From CAWEBF01 sp963807235 (GTDB taxonomy: Bacteria; Acidobacteriota; Vicinamibacteria; Vicinamibacterales; UBA2999): a DNA stretch of 64,000 bases. Numbering within the stretch: position 1 is the stretch's first letter; each line of letters opens with the position of its first letter. The position numbers and the translations under genes are program-made. A model generated the notes under the pieces. It did not search any database and was not told where the DNA came from. It saw only the letters and a program-made list of their open reading frames with translations. Shown here piece by piece: positions 1-10,614 of this stretch. The DNA lies in the NCBI GenBank assembly GCA_963807235.1, contig CAWEBF010000012.1, positions 1-64,000 of the forward strand, written 5' to 3'.

Positions 1-346
1 ACGAAGACTCCGACGCCCTTGCTCTCGCCGCTCTTGGCCCCGTACCCGAACAGCTTGACTCAGTTCCGACCGGAAGGCTCGCCTTCGTGATGCCGTTCCT
101 GAAGAGATTGCTCGGTGGGCCGCCCTCGATCCCCCAGTTGGTGATCGTGCCGTCCTTGCCTTTGACGTCGATCCAGATCCAGGCGTGTGGATTGACCAGC
201 TCCACTTTCGTGACCGTGCCCTGCAGGTTGATCGGCCTGTTCTCGTCGAACGCCGCAGCGAACGCATGGTGCGCGCTGAGCGGCGCCGTGACCAGAACGG
301 AACCGACGACGATCAGGGCGCCGACAACCGTCAGTGTTGTTCGCAT
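1..346 (-). CDS. DUF6152-type secreted protein, cut by window edge, frameshifted
   Basis: The start ATG is at 346 behind an AGGA ribosome site. A signal peptide (hydrophobic residues about 6-24, ending near PLSAHH) is followed by the hallmark stretches FDENRPINLQGTVTKVE and NPHAWIWIDVKG, which I recognise as the DUF6152 family, small periplasmic proteins of unknown role common in Acidobacteriota. After LPVGTE, at about base 59, the good frame jumps by one and continues as VKLFGYGAKSGESKG, so one base (probably a G) seems to be missing. The 3' end lies outside the window. It precedes two other secreted proteins on the same strand and may share a transcript with them. Confidence 0.7.
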   Translation of the reverse strand, partial: MRTTLTVVGALIVVGSVLVTAPLSAHHAFAAAFDENRPINLQGTVTKVELVNPHAWIWIDVKGKDGTITNWGIEGGPPSNLFRNGITKASLPVGTESSCSGTGPRAARARASESS

Positions 347-357
347 CTCAGGTCCTT

Positions 358-1454
358 TCAGCGTTCCTCGCGCGCGGGTTGTGCGGTTTGATTGTTTTGC
401 GCCGCCTCTTTTTCCCGGATCTGCGTGCCGATGGCCCAGTTGATCAGGCCGTAGTTCTGCTCGTGGCAGGCGAACTCGTAGATCGGCGGATCGATCTTCG
501 GAATGAGGCTGTCTATCGACCAGGGTCTCGTCCATGTCGAGGGATCGGTGACCGTGAACTGGTAACGGAGCGCATTCGGCGCGACGGCCGTGAAGCGTTC
601 GACCAGGTGCATCCCGTCGGTGGATCCACGCCAGTTCCGGTCGGCGCTGAAATTCGTCGTTTCCACGACGAGCGTCGAGCCCTCCCAGCGGCCGCGAGCG
701 TCTCCCAGCCACTGGCCGACGCCTTTTGGGAGGTGCGGGCGCCCGTCCAGAGGAATGATCCGGGTGTCGTTGTTCGACTGCGAGAGGATGACGACATAGC
801 CGGGCGTCTGCAGAATCTGTGACTCGGCGGTGACGCCACCGGGAATGCGTGGCGGTCCTCCGTTCCCGGTGACACAGCGCGTGTACAGGGGCGGCGTTGT
901 CACGTCCGCACCCCTGGCTCGTGACGCCGCGGCCGCCGCGGCAATGCGTTTCTGCGCTTCGGGCGTGAGCGGGGGAATTCGTCCATCCGGCGGATCCACG
1001 ATCAGGGACGTCCGCAGGTTCGGCCTGACGCCGTTCATCTGCCACGCGTCCATCCCGTATTCTTTCCAGTCGTAGTGAACCACCCGCGTATCGACTTCCG
1101 CATCGACTTCGACGGCGCGCTTGAACGCGGCGAGGGCCTCCTCCTCCGTGTAGACCGCCTTGTCACCGAGCGCGACGGGGCGTTCGAGCGGCGTGTAGCC
1201 GCTGTGATTGAAGTAGTAGCCCTGCAAGTCCGGATCGCCCCAGGGAGTTTTCGGAGGCGTCCAGCTCTTCGTTGCAGCGGCGGCCGCCTTCACTCTTTCG
1301 CTGGCCGCCTTGATAGCCTCGGCGGTATCGACCGCGGTCGGGTCGAATGTCTTCGTTCCCGACGGCGCCTGACCAGCGAGACGGACCAGCATCCCGGTCC
1401 GAGTGCCATCAGGAGGGTCGCGGCACAAAGAGCCACGAGAACACGTTGACGCAT
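358..1454 (-). CDS. secreted protein of unknown function, frameshifted near its signal peptide
   Basis: The best start is the ATG at 1454, eight bases after an AGGAGG box. It opens a signal peptide (MRQRVLVALCAATLLMALG) whose frame runs into the main frame only if one base is restored near 1395, in the GGACCGGGATG stretch. The mature protein, about 350 residues, carries the two-part motif RWEGSTLVVETTNF ... HLVERFT seen in a widespread uncharacterised acidobacterial family, and ends with charged and Gln-rich residues. The next gene upstream carries the same motif, so the pair looks like an old duplication. No catalytic motif is evident. Function unknown. Confidence 0.6.
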
Positions 1455-2359
1455 CTGAAGCCTCCTGCCCGTTCTAGACCACTGCCGCGCGGCTTATAGA
1501 GCCCGAGCGGCGTGTACATCATTTCTTCGACGAACGGCACGCAGTTGAACTCGACCAGCTGGACGTTCGGCTCGACACGACGATAGATGGGAAAGCTCAT
1601 CTTCCACGGTCGGGTAAACACCTTGGGGTCTTCAATCGTGGCCTCGTAGCTCATGTGGTACGGACTGATGGGCGTATAGCGTTCGACCACATGGAGGGCG
1701 TCGCTGTGGAAGTTCCCAGCCCGGTCGAACCACGTATGTCCATCGAACCCCGTCACGTCGACCACGAGTGTGTCCCCGTCCCAGCGTCCTCTCGACCACC
1801 CCATCCAGGTGTCGCTAGGGGCCTCGTCCTTGCTGTTCATGTAGATCGTTCTGACCGCACCCTTGTACTCGTAGACAATCAGGATCTCTCCGGGCGTTTG
1901 AAACACCTGAAACGGAAAAGGCATGTAGTTCGCGCGCGGCACGCCCGGGCGATAACACTGCAGCTCGGGCTCGCCGGTGTCGTAACGACGCGGATCGTTG
2001 GTGACCTTCACGACCATCCGGTTCTTGAAGTTCTCCTTCTGCTTTGCGGCCGCCCACGGCTGGTACGGGATCTCGTTCCCCTCGACGATGCCCTGGCCTC
2101 CTGGCGCGGCGCCCCATGCCCCCATGATCTCGGGCCGGGGGCCCGGTTGCGCCGCGTGCGCCAGGATGTCCCAATTCGCCGTGGTGAATGATTGCCAGAT
2201 CCCGTTCAAGTCGGGCTTGCCGTCCGGCGTGCGCGGCGCCTTGTAGGGAGCAAACGACCTGGCGGAAGGAGCCTGGCTGGCGGTTGGAGTCGTAGCCAGC
2301 CACGCTGCGGCCATGGCGACCGCCACCAGAGCGGTGGCGCCTTTCAGCCGAATGTCCAT
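1409..2359 (-). CDS. secreted protein of unknown function, paralogue of the gene downstream
   Basis: The start ATG at 2359 opens a signal peptide (MDIRLKGATALVAVAMAAAW, cleavage near SQA). The body contains PRTPDGKPDLNGIWQS and the paired motif RWDGDTLVVDVTGFDGHTWF ... ALHVVERYT, shared with the downstream gene and with many uncharacterised Acidobacteriota proteins. As read, the frame overlaps the downstream start by 46 bases. A TAG at 1474-1476 in the neighbouring frame lies just before that gene's AGGAGG box and would be a more natural end if one base is missing near 1478. Role unknown; probably periplasmic. Confidence 0.6.
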   Translation of the reverse strand: MDIRLKGATALVAVAMAAAWLATTPTASQAPSARSFAPYKAPRTPDGKPDLNGIWQSFTTANWDILAHAAQPGPRPEIMGAWGAAPGGQGIVEGNEIPYQPWAAAKQKENFKNRMVVKVTNDPRRYDTGEPELQCYRPGVPRANYMPFPFQVFQTPGEILIVYEYKGAVRTIYMNSKDEAPSDTWMGWSRGRWDGDTLVVDVTGFDGHTWFDRAGNFHSDALHVVERYTPISPYHMSYEATIEDPKVFTRPWKMSFPIYRRVEPNVQLVEFNCVPFVEEMMYTPLGLYKPRGSGLERAGGFRCVNVFSWLFVPRPS

Positions 2360-2436
2360 CAGACCACCTCTGCCTGCGAGGGCTGTACCACCTCGATTGG
2401 AGAATGTCAAGAAACGTCGGGGCGGCTGCCTGTCCG

Positions 2437-2937
2437 TCAGAGGCGCAGCTCGTAGCGCGACACGTAGTAGGGCCCGACCTGCCGATAGCTGTGGAGCACG
2501 AAGCCGAAGTCCTGGTCCAGCCTCCGCAGCTTGGGCCGGTCCGCATCGCAATCCAGACGCAGCGCCTCGCGGCCCAGCGCGCGGGCGTGCTCGACCGCCC
2601 ACTGGAGCAAGGCCTGCGACACCCCCTGCCCTTTGAACGTACGCCGCACCACCAGGCGATGGACGAAGGCCGAACGTCCTTCGGGCAGGTCGGGCCAGAA
2701 GAGCGCGTCTTCCAGCTGGAACCGGATGGCGCCGGCGACCTCGCCACCCGCCTCGGCCACCACGAACTGCCGCGCGGCGATCTCGCGATCGATGCGCGCG
2801 CGATCCAGTTCGCCCTCCTCCCACATCACCACGCCGAGGGCATCCACCCAGCGGGCCGCCTCGAGCAGCATGGCCTCGATGGCGCCGGCGTCTGGCGGGT
2901 CAGCGAGCCGAATGCGAAGGTTCGAGCCTGGGCGCAC
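2437..2937 (-). CDS. GNAT family N-acetyltransferase
   Basis: A 166-residue acetyl-CoA-dependent acyltransferase. The fold is visible as an N-terminal strand (LRIRLADPPDAGAIEAMLLE), the acetyl-CoA pyrophosphate loop HRLVVRRTFKGQGVSQALL, matching Q/RxxGxG/A, and a C-terminal strand ending YYVSRYELRL. I chose the GTG at 2937 because the open frame upstream is just the reverse frame of rarD. It overlaps the rarD 3' end by 38 bases, so the two genes are probably co-transcribed. The substrate cannot be told from sequence. Confidence 0.8.
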   Translation of the reverse strand: MRPGSNLRIRLADPPDAGAIEAMLLEAARWVDALGVVMWEEGELDRARIDREIAARQFVVAEAGGEVAGAIRFQLEDALFWPDLPEGRSAFVHRLVVRRTFKGQGVSQALLQWAVEHARALGREALRLDCDADRPKLRRLDQDFGFVLHSYRQVGPYYVSRYELRL

Positions 2938-3805
2938 GGCTGGACCACACGCTGTCGATGGTGAAACCGGCCAGGGCGGCCCACACCGCCATGAACCCAA
3001 CCAGCTGGGCCCGCCCGAACGCCTCGTGGTACAGGAACACGCCGAGCAGGAACTGGAGCGAGGGCGAGATGTATTGCAGGATGCCGATTGTGGACAGCGG
3101 AATCAGCCGGAGCGACGACGCGAACAACAGCAGCGGCACGATGGTGACCAGACCGCCAACCACCAGCAGCGCGTCCGTCGCCGGTGACACGCGCAGGAAC
3201 ACGCCGGTGCCCCGCCAGGCCAGCAACCCGAGAAAGGCGACCGCCGGCAGCCACAGAATCGCCGTCTCGAGGGTCAGCCCCTCGACGGCCGCGAGCGGCG
3301 CCTGCTTCTTGACGATGCTGTAGGCACCGAAGCTGCTCGCAAGGCCGAGCGACACCCACGGGATACCGCCGACAGAAAACGCCATGAACACCATGCCCGC
3401 CGCGGCCACCGCCACGGCGGCCCACTGCAGCGGACGCAGCCGCTCACCGAACATCGCCACGCCGAAGACCACGCTGACGAGCGGCGTGATGAAGTACCCG
3501 AGGCTCGTCTGCAGCACCAGTCCGGACGTCACGGCCCACACATACAGGAACCAGTTGACGCCGATGAGCACCGCGGCCGCGGCGTAGGCGGCCACAACGC
3601 GCCACGGCAGCGCGGGCCACGGCGTGCCCGAACGCCGCCGCCATTCGACGTAGCCCGCCAGCAGCACGCACGACCACACGATGCGGTGCGCCAGCACCTC
3701 GAGCGCGGGCACGTGGGTCAGCATCTTCCAGTAGAGCGGAAAGAGCCCCCACAGGCTGTACGCCGCGAGGCCGTGGACCAGCCCGCGCGAGGGGCCGCCG
3801 CTCAC
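2900..3805 (-). CDS. rarD: EamA-family transporter, RarD type
   Basis: A 301-residue inner-membrane permease of the drug/metabolite transporter superfamily. About ten hydrophobic helices make up two EamA halves. RarD hallmarks include AAYSLWGLFPLYWK near the N terminus, GVNWFLYVWAV, LQTSLGYFITPLVSV and ILQYISPSLQFLLGVFLY near the C terminus. The GTG at 3805 overlaps the stop of the upstream zinc-ribbon gene (GTGA), which supports translational coupling. Named after E. coli RarD (chloramphenicol-sensitive phenotype); the substrate is not settled. Confidence 0.88.
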   Translation of the reverse strand: MSGGPSRGLVHGLAAYSLWGLFPLYWKMLTHVPALEVLAHRIVWSCVLLAGYVEWRRRSGTPWPALPWRVVAAYAAAAVLIGVNWFLYVWAVTSGLVLQTSLGYFITPLVSVVFGVAMFGERLRPLQWAAVAVAAAGMVFMAFSVGGIPWVSLGLASSFGAYSIVKKQAPLAAVEGLTLETAILWLPAVAFLGLLAWRGTGVFLRVSPATDALLVVGGLVTIVPLLLFASSLRLIPLSTIGILQYISPSLQFLLGVFLYHEAFGRAQLVGFMAVWAALAGFTIDSVWSSRAPRLEPSHSAR

Positions 3806-4005
3806 AGCGTGGACGCCCACCAGCCGAGGAGCCCGAGCAGCCCGGCCACGGCCGCCGCCACGAGCGGCCAACGCGATCGCGAGGGCGTATCGAAAACGGA
3901 TCCTTCGGTGGGCGGCTTGATGCGCGGGTCGGTGGTGGCCTTCCCGCAGCGGTAACAGATGAGCGCTTTGGCGGCTATCTCGGTTCCACAGAATCGGCAG
4001 GTCAT
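3802..4005 (-). CDS. small zinc-ribbon protein with C-terminal membrane helix
   Basis: A 67-residue protein. The N terminus MTCRFCGTEIAAKALICYRC has two CxxC pairs of a zinc ribbon. A polar linker (about residues 24-45) leads to a single C-terminal hydrophobic helix (PLVAAAVAGLLGLLGWWAS), so it is tail-anchored with the ribbon in the cytoplasm. The ATG at 4005 is preferred to the upstream GTG at 4020, because a TACAGT box on this strand (4019-4024) would place the transcript start just before 4005. It overlaps rarD by a GTGA junction. Function unknown. Confidence 0.6.
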   Translation of the reverse strand: MTCRFCGTEIAAKALICYRCGKATTDPRIKPPTEGSVFDTPSRSRWPLVAAAVAGLLGLLGWWASTL

Positions 4006-4071
4006 CGACGCGGATCCCACTGTACTCCGAACCCCTGTCTGTCACGGCGGGCTACACTGGAACTGCCGGCG

Positions 4072-4743
4072 ATGATTCCGCTTCGCGACATCATTCCGTC
4101 CCGTTCCACGCCGTTCGTCACCGTCGGCATCATCGTGGTGAACGCGGTGGCGTTCGTTTACCAGCTCTCACTCGGCGCGGCCGGCCAGGCCTTCGTTTTC
4201 AGCTACGGGCTCGTGCCCTCCGAGTTCTCCTTCGTCACCCTCTTCACGTCGATGTTTCTCCATGGCGGGCTGATGCACTTCGGCGGGAACATGCTGTACC
4301 TCTGGATCTTCGGCGACAACGTCGAGGACCGCATGGGCCATGGGCGCTTCATCGCGTTCTATCTGCTGTGCGGAATGGCGGCGGCGTTCGCACAGACCTG
4401 GGCCAATCCTGAATCACCCGTACCGATGGTGGGCGCCAGCGGCGCGATCGCGGGCGTGATGGGCGCCTATTTCGTGATGTACCCCCGATCGCGCATCGTG
4501 ACGCTGATCCCCATCTTCATCTTCATCCAGCTCGTCGAAGTGCCGGCGGTCATCTTCCTCGGGTTGTGGTTCCTGCTGCAGTTCCTGAGCGGCCTTGGTT
4601 CGGCTGCGCTCTCGCCTGACGCCGACATGTCGGGGGGCATTGCCTTCTGGGCGCACGTGGCCGGATTCGTGGCTGGGCTGGGTGCCGTGCACGTGTTCAA
4701 GCGCCCCGAGCGCCAGCGAGTGGAGTGGTGGCACGATACCTAG
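4072..4743 (+). CDS. rhomboid family intramembrane serine protease
   Basis: A 223-residue membrane protease that cleaves transmembrane segments. The catalytic serine is S123 in GASGAIAG and the partner histidine is H195 in AFWAHVAGF. The HGGLMHFGGNMLYLW loop (64-78) is typical of rhomboids. About six helices are seen. The reading frame ends inside a palindromic repeat whose TAG (4741-4743) serves as the stop. The gene stands alone, divergent from the zinc-ribbon/rarD/GNAT set. A TACACT box at 4053-4058 is a possible promoter element. Confidence 0.9.
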   Translation: MIPLRDIIPSRSTPFVTVGIIVVNAVAFVYQLSLGAAGQAFVFSYGLVPSEFSFVTLFTSMFLHGGLMHFGGNMLYLWIFGDNVEDRMGHGRFIAFYLLCGMAAAFAQTWANPESPVPMVGASGAIAGVMGAYFVMYPRSRIVTLIPIFIFIQLVEVPAVIFLGLWFLLQFLSGLGSAALSPDADMSGGIAFWAHVAGFVAGLGAVHVFKRPERQRVEWWHDT

Positions 4744-4807
4744 CGAGCTTCACCACTTGCCTCGCTAGGTATCGTGCCTATCTTTGATTGCCCGCCCTTC
4801 GGGCGGG
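4730..4807 (-). repeat. composite palindromic repeat, copy A
   Basis: Read on the minus strand: a hairpin with a GAA loop (4791-4807), a spacer containing CAAAGATA, then a perfect 18-bp inverted repeat (4730-4747 and 4761-4778, 13-base loop) that contains TAGCGAG. The plus-strand TAG at 4741-4743 is the rhomboid stop codon. The architecture matches copies B, C and D elsewhere in the window. It may also act as a transcription terminator. Confidence 0.75.
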
Positions 4808-4818
4808 CGGCGCGGTCC

Positions 4819-4824
4819 TATACT
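4819..4824 (+). promoter_or_regulatory. -10 box upstream of the DUF4159 gene
   Basis: TATACT, eleven bases before the ATG at 4836, predicts an untranslated leader of only about 5 bases. No convincing -35 element is visible, because repeat copy A ends just upstream. Confidence 0.45.
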
Positions 4825-4835
4825 GTCCACTACGC

Positions 4836-5666
4836 ATGCTTCGGAAAGGCCCGCGCGCTCCCCGGCTCATCGCTGCTGCAATCTTAATCTGCGGCGTCGT
4901 GGCCTCTGCGGCGCTCGTCTCGGCGCAGTTTGGCCGCGGGCGAGTGGGCATCCGCATGGTGCCTCGCGAGCTGCCCGATCGGTCCTTTACGATCTGCCGG
5001 ATCATGTACGAGAGCGTCAGAAGCGAAGCCAGCGGCGCGGGCTGGCAAACCGACTATCCCTACGGGGACAACAACCTGATGATCCGGTTCTCCGAGCTGA
5101 CGCGCGCGCCCGTGAGCAAGGATCCGGGCCAACGCCCCAACCACTACGTGGTGCGCCTGACCGACGACGCCCTCTTCAGCTGCCCCTACACCGTCGCGTC
5201 AGACGTCGGCACCATGGGTCTCCGCGACATCGAAGTCCTGAAGCTGCGGGAGTACCTGCTCAAGGGCGGCTTCCTGTGGGTGGACGACTTCTGGGGCACC
5301 CCGGCGTGGGAGCACTGGTCCGGCGTGATTCGCGAGGTGCTGCCGGGTCGCCCCATCGAGGACGTATCGCTCGACGACCCCATCTTCCGGACGCAGTTCG
5401 TCGTAAAGAAGGTGCCGCAGGTGCCGCGCTATCCCTTCTGGGTGGCCACGGGCGGCCAGACCTCCGAACGCGGCGACGACAGCCGGGAAGCCCACTTCCG
5501 TGCCATCCGTGACGACAACGGTCGCATCATGGTGGTGATGACCCACAACACCGACGTGGCCGATTCGTGGGAGCGCGAGGGCGAGGAACCGGAGTACTTC
5601 CAGAAGTTCTCCATTGCCGGCTACGCGCTGGGCGTGGACGTCCTGCTGTACGCGCTGACGCACTGA
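4836..5666 (+). CDS. DUF4159 domain-containing secreted protein
   Basis: A 276-residue protein with an N-terminal export signal (LIAAAILICGVVASAALVSA). The DUF4159 body includes ICRIMYESVRSEASGAGW, the YPYGDNNLMIRFSELT segment and LREYLLKGGFLWVDDFWG. The domain is related to glutamine-amidotransferase-like folds found beside MoxR/VWA systems, but its role is unknown. The ATG at 4836 is preferred to an upstream start because it is followed directly by the signal peptide and preceded by a TATACT box. The C terminus (IAGYALGVDVLLYALTH) is typical of the family. Confidence 0.8.
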   Translation: MLRKGPRAPRLIAAAILICGVVASAALVSAQFGRGRVGIRMVPRELPDRSFTICRIMYESVRSEASGAGWQTDYPYGDNNLMIRFSELTRAPVSKDPGQRPNHYVVRLTDDALFSCPYTVASDVGTMGLRDIEVLKLREYLLKGGFLWVDDFWGTPAWEHWSGVIREVLPGRPIEDVSLDDPIFRTQFVVKKVPQVPRYPFWVATGGQTSERGDDSREAHFRAIRDDNGRIMVVMTHNTDVADSWEREGEEPEYFQKFSIAGYALGVDVLLYALTH

Positions 5667-5671
5667 AGACA

Positions 5672-5703
5672 GGCCACAGGCTACGGGCCACAGGCTACAG
5701 GCC
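5672..5703. repeat. 7-base tandem repeat array 1
   Basis: Four consecutive heptamers (GGCCACA, GGCTACG, GGCCACA, GGCTACA) and a partial fifth lie between the DUF4159 gene and the convergent GNAT gene. Two further arrays of the same period and GGCYNNR frame are at 13009 and 50262. Confidence 0.8.
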
Positions 5704-5712
5704 GGCAGCGCC

Positions 5713-6225
5713 TCAGATTCCGAAAGCTGCTGGATAACGCACGGGACCGTTGACGCCGCGCAGTGCGCCCGGTTCCAACTCGACGACCATGAAGGCCTCG
5801 GCCGGAAACGGGCTGGTAGCCCGTAGGCGTCTGCCGGTTCGAACCCGAAACGCGGGTAGTACGCGGGATGGCCAACGACGAGCACCAGGCGTTCGCCGAG
5901 CCGCCGCATCTCATCGAGCCCGCGACGTGATGAGCGCGGTGCCAATCCCGCGCCGCTGATGCGACGGCAATACGGCCATCGGCGCCAGGCACGCTGCGTC
6001 CACCGCGCCCGCCGCCGTGTCCACCCACATCCGGCTGAACAGGATGTGCCCCACCGTGTCTCCATCCACATCCGCCACGAGCGACGCCAGGACGAGCCCG
6101 TCGCGGTGGAGCGCTTCGACAAGGTCCGCTTCGGCCGCGCCTTCGAAAGCCAGCTCGTTGATGCGGCGCACGGCTGCTCGATCGATCGCAGCTTCCCTAC
6201 GAACCGTAACGGAGCCTGTCATCAT
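5713..6225 (-). CDS. GNAT N-acetyltransferase (YhbS-like), twice frameshifted
   Basis: The N-terminal frame from ATG 6225 gives VTVRREAAIDRAAVRRINEL, VADVDGDTVGHILFSRM and the acetyl-CoA loop LPSHQRRGIGTALI. After a break near 5930 the next frame gives GLDEMRRLGERLVLVVGHPA, then YYPRFGFEPA. After a second break near 5818 a third frame gives AFMVVELEPGAL and VRYPAAFGI, stopping at 5713-5715. Together these form a complete YhbS-type acetyltransferase of about 170 residues. The second break is mended by adding one C to a CC run (CGTTTCCGG), so sequencing error is more likely than decay. Confidence 0.75.
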
Positions 6226-6229
6226 GTCC

Positions 6230-7101
6230 TCAATCCGCGACGTACCCCGTGCGGGCGCGCACGCGGGTGCCGCGCGTCTTGACCTCGACGCGAATCTCGT
6301 GGCGCTTGCCGTCGCGCGGTCCCGTGCGCTCGTACGCCAGCTGATACTGCCGGCCCAGCTCCTCGGCTATCCGATCCACGGCGGCGGTCAGCTGTTCGGG
6401 CCGCTGCACCATCTCCGTGCGTCCTCCCGTGGCGTCGGTGATCTGGCGCAGGCGCTCCGGATCGGCGCCGTCGTGCGAAGCCGCCATCTTCTCGAATCCG
6501 AGCGCGTAGACCAGCACGTCGCTGGCGACGATCGCGTCGCGCAACTCCTCGATGCCCAGCACGCTATGCGTGTCCCGTCCGTCGGAGATCACGAGCAGCA
6601 CCTTCTTGCGGTGGCGCCCGGTCTGTGCCGTTGGCACGGCCAGCGCCACGGCGTCGTGGAGCGCCGTGTCGCCGGTCGGCTGCACGTCCTGCAGCGCGCC
6701 ACGCAGCAATTGCCGGTCGGAGGTCCACTCCTGGGTCAGCCTGGCGTTGAAGCCGAACTCGACGAAGAACAGCTCGTCTCGCGGATCCGAGCGCTCGAAC
6801 AACAGCCGGAGGATCGCCGCGCGCGCCGCGCTCATGCGCTCGCCTTGCATGCTGCCGCTGGCGTCGAGCACCAGCCCGAGGCTGACGGGTTCACGGTCCG
6901 CGCCGACGCGGACAGGCGCTGGGCCACGCCGTCTTCACGGACGACGAAATCGTTGGCGCGCAGCCCGGTCAGGAAGCGACCTCTGCCGTCGGTAACGGTG
7001 GCGGTTACCTCCACCACGTCCACGGTGCCCCGGAACTGTGCGCGCGGGGCCGCCCCGGTCGCGACGACGAGCGCCGCCAGCCCCGCCGCAATCGTCCGCA
7101 T
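6230..7101 (-). CDS. secreted VWA-domain protein, frameshifted
   Basis: The ATG at 7101 opens a signal peptide and a short beta domain (VEVTATVTDGRGRFLTGLRA, NDFVVREDG). After a one-base break near 6890 the frame continues into a von Willebrand A domain with the metal site VSLGLVLDASGSMQGERM, then VLLVISDGRDTHSV and a C-terminal strand-rich tail. The whole is about 290 residues, the usual length of this Vicinamibacteria-type family. VWA domains bind metal and protein partners; the partner here is unknown. A TATATT box ends six bases before the ATG, suggesting a leaderless transcript divergent from icd. Confidence 0.75.
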
Positions 7102-7107
7102 GCCGCG

Positions 7108-7115
7108 AATATAAT
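7108..7115. promoter_or_regulatory. overlapping divergent -10 boxes (VWA gene and icd)
   Basis: The plus strand reads TATAAT at 7110-7115 for icd (ATG 7134, leader about 12 bases including GGAG). The minus strand reads TATATT (7113-7108), six bases before the VWA ATG at 7101. The two boxes share bases, so initiation in the two directions may compete. Confidence 0.55.
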
Positions 7116-7133
7116 CGAGGTTTCCGGAGTCGC

Positions 7134-9361
<2,228 letters not shown>

Positions 9362-9365
9362 GGCA

Positions 9366-10250
9366 GTGCCGAGGACGCCGGCTCGCGGGACCTTTCGGAC
9401 CATCTTTGGCCATCGGCTGGCGAAATTCATCACGCCGATGGAGGGGGCCGAGCGCGGCGTGGGGGTAGACGTCCACAAGACCCGGGTCGCGTCGCGCCGG
9501 CTGAGGGAAATGCTCCCCGTGATGGACACCGGCACCCGCAAGGACCGGCGGACTCGCAAGCTCCTGCGTCGAGTGACGCGAGGGCTCGGGCAACTCCGGG
9601 AAGCCGATGTGCTCGCCGCGCAGCTGGACAAAGTGACCGCTTCGACTGGCGACGAGCGGACGGGCGTGGCGCAGCTTCGGGAAGAGCTGCGGGTCTCACG
9701 CGCCCGGGCGTTCAAGAAGCCGAAGAGAAGGCGCCTCGGGCGGTTGCTCCGGCGCGCCGTCCACCAACTGGAACAACTCGCCGACGGTTGGGTCAATCAT
9801 GGGCCCTCGCTGGAACGGCAGTGGCGACGCACCCTCGACCTGAGACTCACGGCGCGGGTGCACGGGCTCCTTCAGGCCATGGACGACGCGGGCGTCGAGG
9901 CCGCGCCGGAGCGGGTCCACAGGGTACGCATCGCGGTCAAGAAACTGCGGTACGTGGTGGAACTCTCCGAGGAGCTCGCCAAGCTGCCGCCGAGCGGTGA
10001 GCTGCGGCGTCTCTCACGCGCGCAGTCGCTCCTTGGACGTCTCCACGATCGCCAGGTGCTCCTGGGATCCGCCGCCACGGTCCGGGCGTCGCTCGCGCGT
10101 CGCGACCTGCGGGGCCGGAAAGACCTGAGTGAGCTGCTCGACGATCTCGAGGCCACGTGTCACACGCTTCACACGACCTACCTCCGGTCTCGCGCGGCGC
10201 TGCAGCGCGCATGCCAGGACCTCCTGGCCCCCGTGCCGAAGTTGACATGA
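9366..10250 (+). CDS. CHAD domain-containing protein
   Basis: A 294-residue, strongly basic, all-helical protein starting at GTG 9366, four bases after icd. Two CHAD repeats are seen, each with a conserved histidine and basic cluster: VHKTRVASRRLREM (about residues 36-49) and VHRVRIAVKKLRYVVELSEE (about residues 183-202). CHAD domains bind inorganic polyphosphate and often sit with polyphosphate enzymes or CYTH phosphatases, but no such partner lies here. The stop TGA falls just after the -35 box of the next promoter. Confidence 0.85.
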   Translation: MPRTPARGTFRTIFGHRLAKFITPMEGAERGVGVDVHKTRVASRRLREMLPVMDTGTRKDRRTRKLLRRVTRGLGQLREADVLAAQLDKVTASTGDERTGVAQLREELRVSRARAFKKPKRRRLGRLLRRAVHQLEQLADGWVNHGPSLERQWRRTLDLRLTARVHGLLQAMDDAGVEAAPERVHRVRIAVKKLRYVVELSEELAKLPPSGELRRLSRAQSLLGRLHDRQVLLGSAATVRASLARRDLRGRKDLSELLDDLEATCHTLHTTYLRSRAALQRACQDLLAPVPKLT

Positions 10251-10270
10251 ATTAGCAGATCGGCTAATTG
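10242..10270 (+). promoter_or_regulatory. promoter with ArsR-type operator between -35 and -10
   Basis: TTGACA (10242-10247), a 17-base spacer and TAATTG (10265-10270). A perfect 7-bp inverted repeat, AATTAGC (10250-10256) and GCTAATT (10263-10269), fills the spacer and the -10 box. The layout fits autorepression by the ArsR-type protein encoded at 10282. Predicted leader about 5 bases. Confidence 0.7.
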
Positions 10271-10281
10271 TTTGGCCGGCC

Positions 10282-10614
10282 ATGGCCGCCGCCAATAGCG
10301 CCTTTCGCGCGCTCGCCGATCCGACGCGCCGCCAGATCCTGCAGCTGCTCCGGGTCCGCCGGCGGACGTCTGGGGAAATCGCGGACGCCTTCGACAGCAG
10401 CTGGCCCACCATCTCCCGCCACCTCGCCGTACTGTGCGCGGCCGGGCTGATCGTGCGCGAGCGGAAAGGCTCGTTCATCGAGTACGACGTGAACACCACG
10501 GTGCTCCAGGAGGTGATCGAGCTGCTCCTGGACGCCGTCCCGGATCGGAGCCACCGATGGCGATCGAACATCGCGCGATCTTTGCCCTCTCCATCGCGTT
10601 CACCGCATCGGTAG
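10282..10614 (+). CDS. ArsR-family winged-helix repressor (SdpR-like)
   Basis: A 110-residue transcription factor. The fold is clear: FRALADPTRRQILQLLRV, then EIADAFDSSWPTISRHLAVL as the recognition helix, then a wing (LIVRERKGSFIEYDV). No CxC or DxH metal site of the ArsR/SmtB sensors is seen; sequence and context instead match the SdpR subgroup, which pairs with the immunity protein SdpI. The frame overlaps the SdpI-like gene by 58 bases; the last 20 residues (Ser/Arg-rich) look atypical and may reflect a small indel. A palindromic operator lies in its own promoter. Confidence 0.85.
   Translation: MAAANSAFRALADPTRRQILQLLRVRRRTSGEIADAFDSSWPTISRHLAVLCAAGLIVRERKGSFIEYDVNTTVLQEVIELLLDAVPDRSHRWRSNIARSLPSPSRSPHR

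Noticed and set aside
2938..3000. N-terminal extension of the GNAT gene to ATG 3000
   Set aside because: The added residues are the reverse frame of rarD and do not resemble the GNAT fold.
5199..6122. Long minus-strand frame across the DUF4159 gene and the GNAT gene
   Set aside because: It contains one true GNAT segment by frameshift; the rest is antisense to DUF4159.
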